Positions 46,522 to 58,431 of a DNA stretch of 64,000 bases are shown here, piece after piece. Within the stretch, counting starts at the first letter, position 1. Every line of letters starts with the position of its first letter. This DNA is from Fusarium oxysporum f. sp. lycopersici 4287. Lineage: Eukaryota > Ascomycota > Sordariomycetes > Hypocreales > Nectriaceae. The notes below the pieces were generated by a model, which did no database searches, was not told the origin of the DNA, and was given only the letters and a program-made list of their open reading frames with translations. The position numbers and the translations under genes are program-made. Where the stretch lies: contig NC_030986.1 in the NCBI RefSeq assembly GCF_000149955.1, positions 157,863 to 221,862 on the forward strand, read 5' to 3'.

Positions 46522-48303
46522 TCATTCCTGCTTCTCTGAGAATTCCGGCTGTACGAGTTCTCTCCGTGTGAATTTGACGTTGAAATCTGTCTGCTTGACA
46601 AACCAGGCGTTGATGATCCTCCACTCCTTGCTTGGGTCCTCAAAGTTAATCTGCTTCTTGTTAGTATTGCCTTTATGCACATGCGGGATGAGTATAGCTT
46701 ACCTCGAATCGTCTTAGAAGACTAGGCACAACCTTGTAGATCTCCAATAGACTGATGTTCTTGCCAATACATGTTCGGCTACCCATGCCGAATTGGAACA
46801 TCATACCCGTCATCTTCTTGATGCGCTTATCTTCCTCCTCAGCATCGAGGTTGGGGTCGGGCAACCAGCGCTCAGGTCGGTACTTGTCCGTATCGGTGCC
46901 AAAGATCTCTGGGCGGTTATGGATGATCCATGCTGAGACACCGACGATTGTGCCGCCCTTAATGAACTCGCCTCCGATCTCTGCTCCTTGGGGAGGAACG
47001 ATTCTCTCAAGAGGAAGACCTGGAGCTGGGTGCATTCGGAAAGCTTCTTGGACACAAGCATGGAGGTAAGGGAACTTCTGAGCCTCAGAGAACGTGACCA
47101 GACCAGACTCGTAGTCAGAAAAGACACCGGCCTTGGCAGCCTCATCAAGCTCGTTCTTGAGCTTCTGGTAGCACTCGGGGTTTCGGAGGAGGTAGTAGAA
47201 GACGGCGGAGAGTGTGATAGCTGTGGTTTCTGAACCTGCAAAGGCCATAGAAACTGCCATGGTCTGTACCAAGGTGTCTGTCATGAACTCGGGGCGGGCT
47301 TCGCGAGCGGCAATGAACTTGGAGAGCAAGTCCTGGCCGAGGGGCTGCTTCTTGAGATTGCTGGTGGGGAGGCTATCGACAGACTTGAGTTCAGGGATGA
47401 GACGTTCGGCCATACGGGCACGGGCAAAGCGTGCAACGGCGATTGTTGAGTCAAAGAGTCCCCACTGGGAGAGCTTGAGGTAAATAGGGTTCTTCTGGAA
47501 GATTAGGTCAAGGAAAGGAATTTGTCCGACCTAAGATCTGTTAGTCAAGAACATGACCAAGTGAACGGATGACTTACAGGTGCAACATAGAGGAACAGCT
47601 TGCCCAGGTACGCAACAATACCCTCAACATCTTCATTCTTCTCAATGAATCCATGTCTCTTGCTGTAAGTGATCTCGCCAATGACATCAAAGGCGTAGAA
47701 CTGAAGCCACTGTGTAAAATCACAGACATCAGCCCTCTTGGCAAAGAGCTTTTCGGTCTGTTCCAAGAACAGCTTGGTGGTGTTATCGACAAATGGTTCG
47801 TATTGAACCAGTGCGCTCATGGAGAAGGCAGAGTTGACACATCTGCGGAATTGGGAGTGGAAGTCATTGTCTGTAGTGCTGAAGAGAGATGCGAGACGGT
47901 GGCCCTTGACCACGGATTGTTGGACAATGTAAAAGTCGGACTGAGATAGTCAATATCAAGATTTCTTGGCTTGGACGTAAGAACATACCTTGACATAGCC
48001 CTTGCTAAGGCCATAGATGGACTTGAGAACAGCAGGGTCGGCAAATGATAGAGTGTTTGGTCCCAATCTGACAATATCACCATGCTTAGCATGGAGTTTC
48101 TGCAGTGTCACTTCAGGTCTCTGTCCATAAACATCCCAGAAGCGCCACCAATCCGTCAAAGACGCCAGAAAAGGGCCGGGGTATTTATTTAGACCATGGT
48201 GATATCTGTTCTTGACCAGCCACGCGACAGTCAGTGATGTAAGTACCAACACCCAATGCTGGGCGAGGGCACTGAGAAGAGTTTCAACCAAGCCACTGTG
48301 CAT
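46522..48303 (-). CDS. Cytochrome P450, pisatin-demethylase-like, 544 aa
   Basis: Exons 47989-48303, 47578-47940, 46703-47530 and 46522-46650; introns are 48, 47 and 52 bp and the spliced length is 1635 nt. An N-terminal membrane anchor (LLSALAQHWVLVLTSLTVAWLV, residues about 9-30; only its ends matter) precedes the KYPGPFLASLTDWWRFW hinge. Motifs: AGSETTAITLSA (I helix), QEAFRMHPAP (ExxR), YRPERWLPD, and FQFGMGSRTCIGKNISLLE with the haem Cys. The last exon acceptor was chosen as aagaagcag so that RRFE joins INFEDPSKEW. An ER monooxygenase; relatives detoxify or modify aromatic compounds. Intact, convergent with the isochorismatase gene. Confidence 0.9.
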
Positions 48304-49357
48304 GTTGAAGGCACGAAAAGGGCAAGCAAATTAAAGAATTGTTGAAGAAAGTACTGAAGTGGTTTATTTCCTATTTTATTTTTTACTCTAGCATACTCTC
48401 TTCTTATATCAATTTCCACTTAGACCAGATCTTGATGACAGTCTCGGTCTTCGGGTACTCCAGGTTTGCCCCCACAGGCCATTCTGGGGTATTTGGGGAC
48501 AAAATGATCCACCATCTCGGCAAGTAAACACGGCAAGTAGAGCTGATGCAAATATCCGAGCGCAATTTTACGTTTTGGTAAATAAATGCCATCATAATTA
48601 TTTAGCAACCGCTCATTACTGGGAAAACGAGGCGAGGAGAGTTTTTCCCTGCGACATGCCTGCGTTGGAGCTAATAAATGTCGTCGGCAGATGTGAACGG
48701 GAGAGCAATGATAAGACAGATAAAGTAAGCAGATGTTGACGATAACGAGTGTTCATTCGCACAGAGGAGATACGGCATTCGGAATTCGCGGGGGAGAAAT
48801 AGATTGCAGAGTGTAGACGTCGTCATCACCGCAGTCAGATCACGTATCTCACAACTGCCGTGTCACAGGATTTGCCGATGCTGGGATTACAGAAGGTTTT
48901 ATTGCGTTGCACTGAGGCTCCCTTTCATGCGCTGCGTCTGGAGTCTTTGGTTAGACGCATTGCGTATTTATCAGCCGCAGTTCATTATCTGTGACCAGAA
49001 CTAAGTCTATTCTTCTTATCCTCTCTTTTCTCATCAGATCATGTCATTGGACCCCAGCCGTTATGCCATAAGTCCTCAATTGATGTCGGAAAATTTCGCG
49101 AGGCCCAACCTACTCTTGGACTCAATCCAACCGGTATCTATCCGGACCTTTTGGAGAGAAGGTATATCGGATGTACGGATGGGAACCTGAGTATGTCCGT
49201 TTCGAAGACACTACTCACAAACAAGGCATTATTGGATCAGACAGCTGGTCAGTGTACACACTCGCTACAGAGATTCCGACCCTCCTATACCCGTCTTAAA
49301 TTCTCACCTTCGGATACACGCCAAAAATACAAAGCCCGCTACTTAGATCATTATAAT
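48304..49357. other. Intergenic region
   Basis: No supported gene. Upstream of the P450 and downstream of the PNP_UDP gene. Confidence 0.5.
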
Positions 49358-52094
49358 CTAGTTATCAGTTATAATGTATCGTTCTAGCAAAGCTTTAACA
49401 ACAGAAGCCGACGTTGCTGCAGCAAAGTCTTGCCATTCCTTATTCTTGTGAGAGTCTGCATAATCGCAGACACCTTTCACCACAATACATGGCAAGTCTT
49501 CCCACAAACCAGCGCTCTCCATCTCAAAAGCCGCAATGCCAAGCCGCTCAGCAAGTCCATCTCGATCCTTACTCGACTTGAGCACTGTGTCTCCAGAACC
49601 AAACCGCCCCAGAAAGATCAAAGGCTTTTGTGCCTCGCAAATATCACCTTGCTCTTCCAAGAGCATTTTCTCCTGCAGTCGACATCTTGCTACAAGGAAT
49701 TTCTCGTCGCATCCCGCCTCATCGCAGGAGACACCACGACAGCGCTCGCATGTTAGGCTTGGGCTGCTGAAGCATGTGCATAGTACCAAAGTGTCGATCT
49801 GATGCTGGTAGGTTGATTCGTAGAGCCGATCACTAGCTGAACCAGGGTACTGATATCTTGGGTTGCTCTGCTGGATTCGTTCCAAAATCTCTGCTGATCT
49901 TGCCGTAACGTCGTCAAGAAAAACATCAGTTCAAGTGAATAAGAAAATTGTTTATCAGTTTCCTCGCAGTATGGATCGGCTGTTTGGTCACGAAGCTGTC
50001 TTGGTACCTTCTTCCAAAGTCGTACTGTACCATGTGTGAACTGACTATAACGTCACCAAGAAGGACTTCTCTTTTCCCACCGTGAGGCGATTGTACTTCT
50101 GGGATACCGCCGCAGATACCAGCTAGGAAGACCACTTCTAACTCTGGATAGGAACATTGTAAGCGGGCAGCTGCAGTTCCTGCGCTTACTTTGCCCATAC
50201 TATACAGAAGGAGAACGACAACATCAAGGTCGCCTATGCGCCCATTGACGTAATGATTCGTGTCGCCTTTGAGCTTACCGTAGTGGTGATACTGCTCTTG
50301 CCAGATGGAGTCAAAGAGTGATCGGATAGCGTCAAATTCTAGTGGTAGAGCGCATATAATGGCGGCCTTAAAGCCGCACCGATCCTTTGGAGGCTGAGCA
50401 TCTCCCTTAGAAGATCCGGCCTTGGTATCAGAGTGCGGCCTTGACTCAACAGGAACGTCCTTGCCTAAGCCATCTTGCCGTCGTGGCAGCTCACGATATG
50501 CATCTGATGGCTCTCCGGGAATGTCAGAGACATGCACAAAGTCGTCATTATTTTCTATTGTGCGGATTCGTTTGTTCATAGGCTCCATTATTGATTCGAT
50601 TTCTGGGTTCATAGAGTGCTGGCGTTTTAAACCAAGATTTGGTAAGCAGTTTTCCAAAGCAGACTCGAGATGCTGGACGATGTGGTGGTAGAGCTTGTCT
50701 CGAATAAGCATATCTGCTTGAGGACCTTCAGCTTTGACATGTTGAAGTTGGCTATGAACGTTCAGACACCCTCTGATGGCTTCCGTATAGGAGTCTTCTA
50801 GCCTTGCGCCTCCTTCTTGCAAGACGTCCAAGCTTGATAAGAGCTGCAACCATGCTCGATCATTTTCTTTACCATAGTGAGGACGTATATCTAGCGGGAT
50901 GGCCTCTCCATCATCTAGCTCCAGTAAAATCTTTGCCAAGGAAAGCAATACTGGATGCCCAATACGGAAAGCTCGGAATTTCGGAGAGCTAGGGAATTGA
51001 GACGAGAATGAACGGTAGAACCTGTCCCTTCCGGTGTAGTTGTCCAATGACCCAAAAAAGCATATATCTTTAGAATCCAAGCTAGCATCGAAGAAATCCA
51101 ACACGCAGTATCCTAGTTCGGCAGCAAGCGCTCTCTTGGCTTTGAGTGTATAGTGAATTTTAGCATGTTGATTACCCTGTTGCTGTGCAATAAGATCTCG
51201 AACCGTTTGACGCTTGAACATGCCACTGGTAATCCTTTCGGCGAGAGATTGGCTTGCCAAGTTCTTGAGAATCGGATGGCTATTGGAGTCATGAGACAAT
51301 ATTGGGATCCAGGCACTTAGAAGCTGTCCTTTCCACGGCAATAGTTGTAGCTTATAGTTCTGTCCAGAGATACTTGTCATTTCAGAACATAGGTCGAAAA
51401 TCTCTTTCTGACAATCCTGTTGCCCTAGAAATTAAAGTCAGTATTATATAAGCATGTAAAGAAAGAGATGAACATACTCGCCAGATGTACATTGGATGCC
51501 TTTCCATGGCTCCGCGCTATCTGAGCACGCCGGCAAGAATAGCTGCAATTCAGGAGACCTGATTTGTGCAGACATAAATGCCGCAAGCTCTAGGAGAAGC
51601 TTGTGGTTTGCTTTGCAACTAAAACGCTCAAAGACCAACTGAAACGTTTCAGAAGCCAATTCCCTTAGCTTTAAATCCTTCCAGATATCACTCTTTACCC
51701 GCCGAGGGACATTAGGTTCTGTTTCGTGAGCCTTTGAAAGGGCTTTCGTGACCAAACTGTTGCATTCTCTCGTGACAGTAAGGCATTTTGTCTTTATGTC
51801 ATCCGTAAACACGAATAGGTTCAGATCGGGACCGCTTGCTAGGTTGAAGAGGCCTATATCAAACATTTCGAGAAAGCTCACAAGTCCAGATAAGTAAGGA
51901 TATCTTCTGTTTGTACCCGAAACTGTTGTGATGACAGGATTCACCCCTTCATCTAAGAAACTACATAACTGGTCGAGATTGTGCCTGAAGAGCTCAAAGC
52001 TTTCCTTTTCGAAGTGAATTTTCTCATTTCTTATAAGGAAAGCCTCTCGTAAATTTCTCTCCAGAGCCTCATTTTGTCTGTTCGTTGTGGAATC
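49358..52094 (-). CDS. NLR-related protein: DUF7580-like N-terminal region plus PNP_UDP nucleoside-phosphorylase domain, frameshifted
   Basis: Coding can be traced from about 52094 (after an acceptor-like ggcag) to 51492, then by a 66-bp intron (gtacat...ttctag) to 51425-49358. The N-terminal half (EALERNLREAFLIRN..., later KRALAAELGYCVLDFFDASLDSKDICFF and FRIGHPVLLSLAKILLELDDGE) resembles fungal DUF7580 proteins with a kinase-like lobe (from memory). From about 50371 CGFKAAIICALPLEFDAI starts a PNP_UDP_1 domain with LLYSMGKVSAGTAAARL, FLAGICGG, FEMESAGL and VKGVCDYADSHKNKEWQ. One extra nt near 49927 puts a TGA after NNFLIHLN; the next frame continues DVFLDDVTARSAE. Such PNP_UDP domains head many fungal NLR/heterokaryon-incompatibility proteins. 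The start codon was not located. Possibly a pseudogene. Confidence 0.7.
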
Positions 52095-52465
52095 CTGCCA
52101 ATTGCGCGCTCAGGGTTGATAGCGTGCGAGATGGGGTGCTAATAAATTGGCTACTTCATGCAGAAAGCGCCACTCAGGACTTTCACTTGAATAAGGCATG
52201 CTTAAATTCAGAGAAATGAGAACTCGTATCACGAGCTTAAGAGTAAGATGCTGATAGCCTAGCCATTTAAAGGGTTGAGAGTCAGCAAATGCTGAGCTAT
52301 CAAAATCAGGCTGTCAATCATCCTCAGCAATGCGGCTCGATTTAATGCATAAGTTTCCCCGCTCACGGATTTAAGTAATTCCGCGCATTGCAAATGGTCA
52401 AAGGATCAACAATCCAAGTCTTTTGGATGTTTAGAAGGCCATACGTTCTTAACTCCCAGAACTCC
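52095..52465. other. Divergent intergenic region of the NLR-related pair
   Basis: Between the minus-strand PNP_UDP gene and the plus-strand C2H2 gene. It may hold the missing first exon of the former. Confidence 0.5.
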
Positions 52466-54543
52466 ATGATGTCAGGGGATCATAACCGAGAAAGTCACGA
52501 TGCGATTCGTATCCTGGCTATGGAATGTGAAACTCTACTCCAGAGTCTTGTTGATAGTAGCGCTCAAATAAAAGAAAAAGGTTGGCCTTTCGTCTTTCGG
52601 CTCCCTGTGTTGCGCCTTTGGGATTCTGTCCTGAGGGAAATGTATACAGCCCATGAGGCTTCCTCGAACCTCGCTCTTAAGTAATGCAACCGATATCCAA
52701 GACCTTGTCCTGCGCGGCCTAGACTCTCTTGGAAGATCTTTAACGTCAAGTTTGTCCATCATCTTCGGACTAAGGAAGCTATCAGCTCTAACCACCTTTC
52801 AACAGTATCTCAGAACATACACTCATTTGCATCTATAGATACCGGCGTGGGCCAAGCCTCTCTATACAGCAATTAAGACGGCTTGTTAGAGGTGGAAGAT
52901 GCCCTTGAACAATTGTTTCGACTTTCAACTGCCATAAAAAGGTCCTCACGAAAGACTATTGAGCAAAGAGCAAGCGGATTTGCCCAAAAGGTCGAACTAA
53001 AGCCTGTTAACAGTTTATTCATACGAACTATCGAATGTTTATATCCACAAATCGATCAATCCCTGCAAGACCTCCTTTCCACGTCCATGTTTGATCGATT
53101 CACCAAAATCATGTTCTTAGGCACTCAACAAGCTACCCTAGCAGCGGGGCACGCTGAACAACACTCGCTACCAATAAACTCAGAGGTGCACCAGAGTAAA
53201 TTTATGGCTAGAACGCATCTTGGAGCATTGGAAAAGCCCATATTAGATCATGGCCCTTCAGTTCAGACACGCGACCGATCACTGGCACCTCTGACATCCC
53301 TGCCCCCTAGCAAGTTTTGGCCGCATCTAAACAACCCCGGGCCGTCTAATTTGGATTTAAATAAAACAACATTTATTGCGATGCACCGAAGTAGTTATCC
53401 GCCACCTCCTAAATTACAAAGACAAGGTCCTAGACTTTGCGAATGGTGCGGCGAGCCGCTCAAAAGCCGAGATATGCATCTTTCTCGATGGAGGTATGTT
53501 CAGTCCTGTATCTCTATATTCTCTGCTTCATGAATAATCCAGGCAGCATGTGGACAATGATTTTAAGCCTTATATATGTTTGGCCGAACATTGTACTATT
53601 GCAGTGGGGTACCCCAGCATTCGAGAGTGGTCCAGCCATATGCAGCAGCACAATGAGATTTGGTATCGGACAGTATATTCACCAGCGACATATGTTTGCC
53701 CCCTATGTATGTGTAATGCGGCGCCGTTTAACAACCGCAACGAGTTGCTCCAGCACCTGACAAGCGAGCATCAATCAGATACCTTTAATGGTAGTCAGCT
53801 GTCGATAATAGCTGGCCAAAGTCAGGGGATTAAAGAAAGACCATACAATGAATGTCTTTCATGTGGGTTTGTGGTTTAGAATGAAAGCCAAACGGAGGAT
53901 ATTCCCTCTAAACGCGAAAGCGAGTCGTGGGGTGAAGGAAGCACCAAGAAACTCAAGACTGAGCGACACCAGTCAATCCCTGCCGCCACTACCTTTAATG
54001 ACCAGGAGAAGGATGGTACAAAGGAGAAGAAGCATGATTATATGACCCACCATATCGCTGCTCATCTACAGACCCTCATGTTCCTGACTTTGCGTGTCAT
54101 TTCGATGCAACAGGGCGTGGGCTCAGAAGAGGAAGATGCAGCTGAAAGCAACGCTGGTACAAATGATATTCAAGATTATCAAGGCCCACACCGTTTGGGC
54201 GATCCACCGTCTTTTGAAGATGAAAATTATCAGTCGGAACTACCCTGGCTTCCGGCTGCAGAGCCTTACTCTTTCGACTTTGATCCACTACAGCATAAAG
54301 TTTTCAGATATCCAATTTTTGGCCGTGAGGATATAATCGACACTTCTATACAAATCCCGGATTCTTTCACTGTCCAGGAAACAATTGTCCATCTCGAGGC
54401 CCTTTTAGCAACCACTGAACAGAATCGAGGCTTTTATAATTCCTTAATAGGGGTTTTGGAATCAGTTCGCCATCGAAACCCGCCTAGATCTTCTTATTAC
54501 AGCGGCAGCCGCTCAGTTTCCCAATGGCAATGCGTGAGTTACT
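52466..54543 (+). pseudogene. Fungal C2H2-type NLR-associated protein, pseudogene
   Basis: From ATG 52466 the frame gives SGDHNRESHDAIRILAMECETL, a start common in fungal helical-plus-C2H2 proteins. It then breaks: a shift near 52680 (before NATDIQDLVLRGLDSL), another near 52825, and an in-frame TAA in place of Gln at 52873. A long open part (52883-53490) reaches LCEWCGEPLKSRDMHL, then an intron (53494-53543, gtatgt...atccag) joins to QHVDNDFKPYICLAEHC, SHMQQHNEIW, YVCPLCMCNAAPFNNRNELLQHL. A TAG at 53877 again replaces a Gln, after which the frame reads to HHIAAHLQTLMFLTL and beyond. The C2H2-like fingers and the HIAAHL tail are typical of the family. Divergent from the PNP_UDP gene. Confidence 0.7.
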
Positions 54544-55090
54544 AACAATACCACATTTATATCGAGTACTAACAGTCATAAGTGCAATTGCAGCAGTGGC
54601 TGGTAAAGCGTTGCTGTTAATGTAGCTTGCTCTGTTTGTCAGGTCCCTCGTTGTGGCGGTTGTGTGTATGCTTAATATCCAAAATCATAGACAGCAGATA
54701 GCTAATAGAGCTTATTAACTGACTTACAGAAACCCTTATTTTGATATATTTATAATACAAGAAACGCTCTGCTTACATGCTTGTTATTTACTTGACCTCC
54801 TATAATTACTTATCTATAGTTGGAAAATAGGACCTTATTAGCATGCTATGCTAATACATCCTTGAGCAGAGTCTCTATTACCAGTCGGACTACGGTGATA
54901 TAATACAGCTTTACAAGTACAAGTCGAGGCATGGAAAAGAGAATTAAAAGACTCGAGCAGATGGAATGCCAGTCTCATATCCTGCAGCAAGGTCAACGCT
55001 ATGGGCAGCGCAATCCATTTGGCACGCGGCTTGCCGAAACATAACCACCAATCGTCTATAATGTAGTTCAAGCTATAATCCTCCAGCCTA
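54544..55090. other. Intergenic, possible 3' exon of the C2H2 pseudogene
   Basis: A gtgagt donor at 54532 and cag acceptors near 54594 suggest a further exon, but no recognised sequence follows. Confidence 0.35.
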
Positions 55091-55620
55091 GACGACCCTG
55101 GAATGGCTCAATAACGAGAGTTTAAATATCTAAGAAATAAAATAAGTGAGTAAAAGACACAGATCTCGATCTCTTTACAAGGGAACTTAATATAATCTTA
55201 ATGATGTTTTTTTATATTATATATAACTTTATTAATAATTATATGTAAAGAATTAAGCTTTTATATCAAAGTTTATTTTTCTTATTTTTAAATTTAAATT
55301 AAAATAAATACCTTTATTTATTTTTTTTATTTATATTATCATATATTTTATATCTTATATATGAACTTACTAAGAGGTTTTTAGTTTTTTATATTAAGTA
55401 ATAAAAACTTGAAATAACTTTATGTATTATAAATAATTATAAATATAGTAATTAAAAGAATTAATAAAATAAAAACTAATTATAGTATTTAAATTAAGAG
55501 ACTTATATTTATCAAGGCTATATATATATTAATTTTTAATACCTTTAAGTTAATTAGGGTTTTCTTAATATGTTAGCTTAATACATTTTATTAAAATATT
55601 ATAATTAACTAATATAAAGT
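55090..55620. mobile_element. AT-rich RIP-like block
   Basis: About 500 bp of very AT-rich sequence with no ORF and sharp composition edges, like the RIP-mutated repeats at 5.7-7.0 and 12.7-13.7 kb. No element family could be recognised. Confidence 0.5.
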
Positions 55621-56547
55621 CTTCCCTGCAGGTATATAAGTTCGAGTTGTCTAGCAGATTTACGGCGTCTTCGATCTCGATAAAACTCTCCGATTCCAGA
55701 AACGAGGGCGCGGCAACCCGCCCTTGTGCCCACTCCATCAGCCCATCTGCCCTCTATTACGGACAGTGTAGCTTGTGGAGCTTGGGATGTGTCATGAAAA
55801 GGCATCTGTTTGCAGGTGGAATGATAAAAAAGGGCATAGCCAAGGGCATCTTCATAATATCCCAGTCTGGCGCCTCACTTCCGTACAGGTTTTTGCCGCC
55901 GCATTGTTGGCATGACTCCAACCCCGTCCTTCACAGATAGCTGTCGCGAGCCCCAAGGTCGGAATCTCATGCGGGGGCTCCGCATAGATGGTATCGGGGT
56001 TGGTAGGCAGGAACACGACTGGCCGCCCACAGCGAGTTGCAGGCATCTGCGTTAAAGCCTTGGAGATCGGATGCCTGTGCTTTTGGGGGATTCTGTAAAA
56101 AGTTCAGGTAGTGAAAATGTTCTAGCACCATAGAACTTGCTAGGTTGCCAGGGTATATATATCTAGCAGCCTTGGGTTTAAAAGCCTTGGACTTCAAATA
56201 TGATGCATGGCGATGTTGAATTTCTGCGTGCATTCGTTGGCATGAACTAGTGGAGTAACGTGGCATTCAATAAAGAGATAGCATAGCAATGATTTCATAA
56301 GCTATTTGACTCCGTAATCTCATTTAATCCGTCATAACAAAATGATAATCTGTACTCCGTAAAGACATGTCGTAATGCAAATTGGCGGTATTTGTCTCAT
56401 GGCGGGGTGGAGATGACAGGGTTCTTATCGTCAGACCAAGCAGGACGTTGTAACCCTGCTGAGTTGTCAGTTCCGCCTCTTTGGTCGTCTCTTCATTTGC
56501 GTTCAAACTTCTGAATCGCCTCCGAATTATCAAGACATACACACAAA
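55621..56547. other. Intergenic upstream of the methyltransferase
   Basis: Normal composition, some open stretches on both strands, nothing recognised. Confidence 0.5.
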
Positions 56548-58093
56548 ATGTCAGAGACTTCAAAGGAATCAACCTCGCCGAAGGCAGCCACTGTTTCGTC
56601 ACCGCCAGCCGAGGCTACCCCTGCACCTGCGGAGGAGACTTCTACTGAGCAAACCACTGCACAGAACCCCGCCGAACCTGCTCAAGATTTCCATAATCCT
56701 GATCATTGGGCCACCTTGAACGAGGGCGTATGTAATATCAAGTTCCCTTGGACACGACTATTGACATTTTGTAGGATGCGCCAGGAGACGACGATGCTGA
56801 TTCAGCGGTCGGAGATGATGCTGCCAGCTCAACTGAGTCGATTTCTTCGAGCATCCTTCATTACCGCACCATTCACGGGAGGACGTATCACTCTGAGCGG
56901 GGAAATGCCGAGTATTGGTATACAAGCCCTCTCCAAGGTGAGTTTCATAGCTAACATAGACCAGGACACCGAATGATGAGCACCATAACGAATCTATGGA
57001 TATTAAGTGAGCCGGACTTTGCCACATGCAATTTGTGAGACTATAAGCTGACTGGAGATAGTCACCACCTCCTGTCTCTCTCGCTAGACGGGAAACTCCA
57101 TCTAGCCCCTCTGAAGGATGATATTCAGGTTCGTGCGCTACCCTTGGATATTTACAACAAATTTCTCACAGTGCTTCTAGAAAGTCCTAGATGTTGGAAC
57201 GGGAACTGGTATGTTATTGAGGCCCTTTCCAAGTGCATAAGCTAAGTAAGGCAACAGGTATTTGGGCCATGTGAGGTGTCTTGACAAACATGAGACTTTT
57301 GTTCCCTGCTGACTTTAGCACAGTGATTTCGCGGATGAGTACCCCAATGCAGAAGTTGTTGGAACGGATATCTCGCCCATCCAACCTGACTGGGTTCCAC
57401 CCAATCTGAAGTTGTAAGAAGCCTGTGAGAGCTTATACTACAAACATGTCCTGACGACAGCAGTGAAATCGAAGACTGTACTCAAGAGTGGACTTTCAAT
57501 CCCAACTCGTTTGATTACGTGCATATGCGCTATCTTTATGGAAGTATCAGCGACTGGTCTGCCCTGTTCAAAGAGGCATTTCGCGTTTGCAAGCCTGGCG
57601 GCTGGGTTGAGAGCTATGAAGCCTCTCCTAGAATGGAAAGCGACGATGGCACTGTGAACGAAACCTGTGCTATCAACGAATGGGGAAAGTTCTTCATTGA
57701 AGGCGGGAAAAAGCTAAACCGCACTTTTGAGATCATCGATAAGGATCTGCAGCAGAAGGGGATGGAGGAAGCAGGCTTTGTTGACGTGAAAGTCTGGGAC
57801 TTCAAGGTACGCTTGTATCACCCTTTTCCTGTATGAATGACTGACTTGGATCAATTCAGGCACCTATTGGAGGTTGGCCCCAGGACCCTCGACTCAAGCA
57901 AATTGGACAGTTTGCTCAGGCTGCGCTTGAACAGGACTACGAGGGCTATGTTCTTTACATGGCTAATATGGTTCTTGGGTGGACTAAGGAAGAAGTTTCT
58001 GTGTACTGCGCTCAATTGCGACGCGAGATCCGTTCTGGAAAGTTTCATCCTTTCTATCGCCAGCGGGTTGTTTATGCAAGGAAGCCTGAATAG
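56548..58093 (+). CDS. LaeA-like SAM-dependent methyltransferase, 379 aa, nine exons
   Basis: Exons: 56548-56727, 56775-56917, 56965-57006, 57062-57128, 57181-57208, 57258-57270, 57324-57413, 57464-57806 and 57860-58093; the sum is 1140 nt. A disordered Ala/Pro/Thr-rich N-terminus precedes [16 protein letters not shown] and the conserved EYW and [11 protein letters not shown] segments. Motif [21 protein letters not shown], is assembled from four exons, followed by [22 protein letters not shown] and [20 protein letters not shown] and the C-terminal [20 protein letters not shown] region complete the fold. This is the layout of the fungal LaeA-like or TAM-domain family, some members of which regulate secondary metabolism while others methylate small molecules; which applies is unclear. 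Exon 6 is only 13 nt. Intact. Confidence 0.9.
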
Positions 58094-58431
58094 ATACCAT
58101 ATCGCAGTATGGGAAAATTTTTGATGTCAGAAGGACGCATGGAATCAATTGGGAACTTGAAAATTGCATTGAGGACTGCACTCGACAGTGCATAGAAACA
58201 TCGCGACATCAAATCACATCATGATGCAACGACTTTCACATGCGCAAGCTGCAATCCAACTCACAAGCTTTCTTAAACTCCATCAACCTCGGGATCTGTG
58301 ACAGTCTTGGCTTGCGTGTTCTTATAATTGAAGCAACCGATATTCGTGGCCAGATTAAGTCGCGAGCTTGATCATATGACTTGGCGTTGTCAACTGCTTC
58401 GGCCAACCCTATAGGGCTTGGTTTCTTTTAA
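58094..58431. other. Intergenic
   Basis: No gene. Leads into the (CAAA)n repeat insertion. Confidence 0.5.

Noticed and set aside
52640..52680. 40-bp intron restoring the C2H2 frame
   Set aside because: GTATAC...TTAAG could be spliced, but it is shorter than every other intron here and removes residues the family needs; frameshift preferred.
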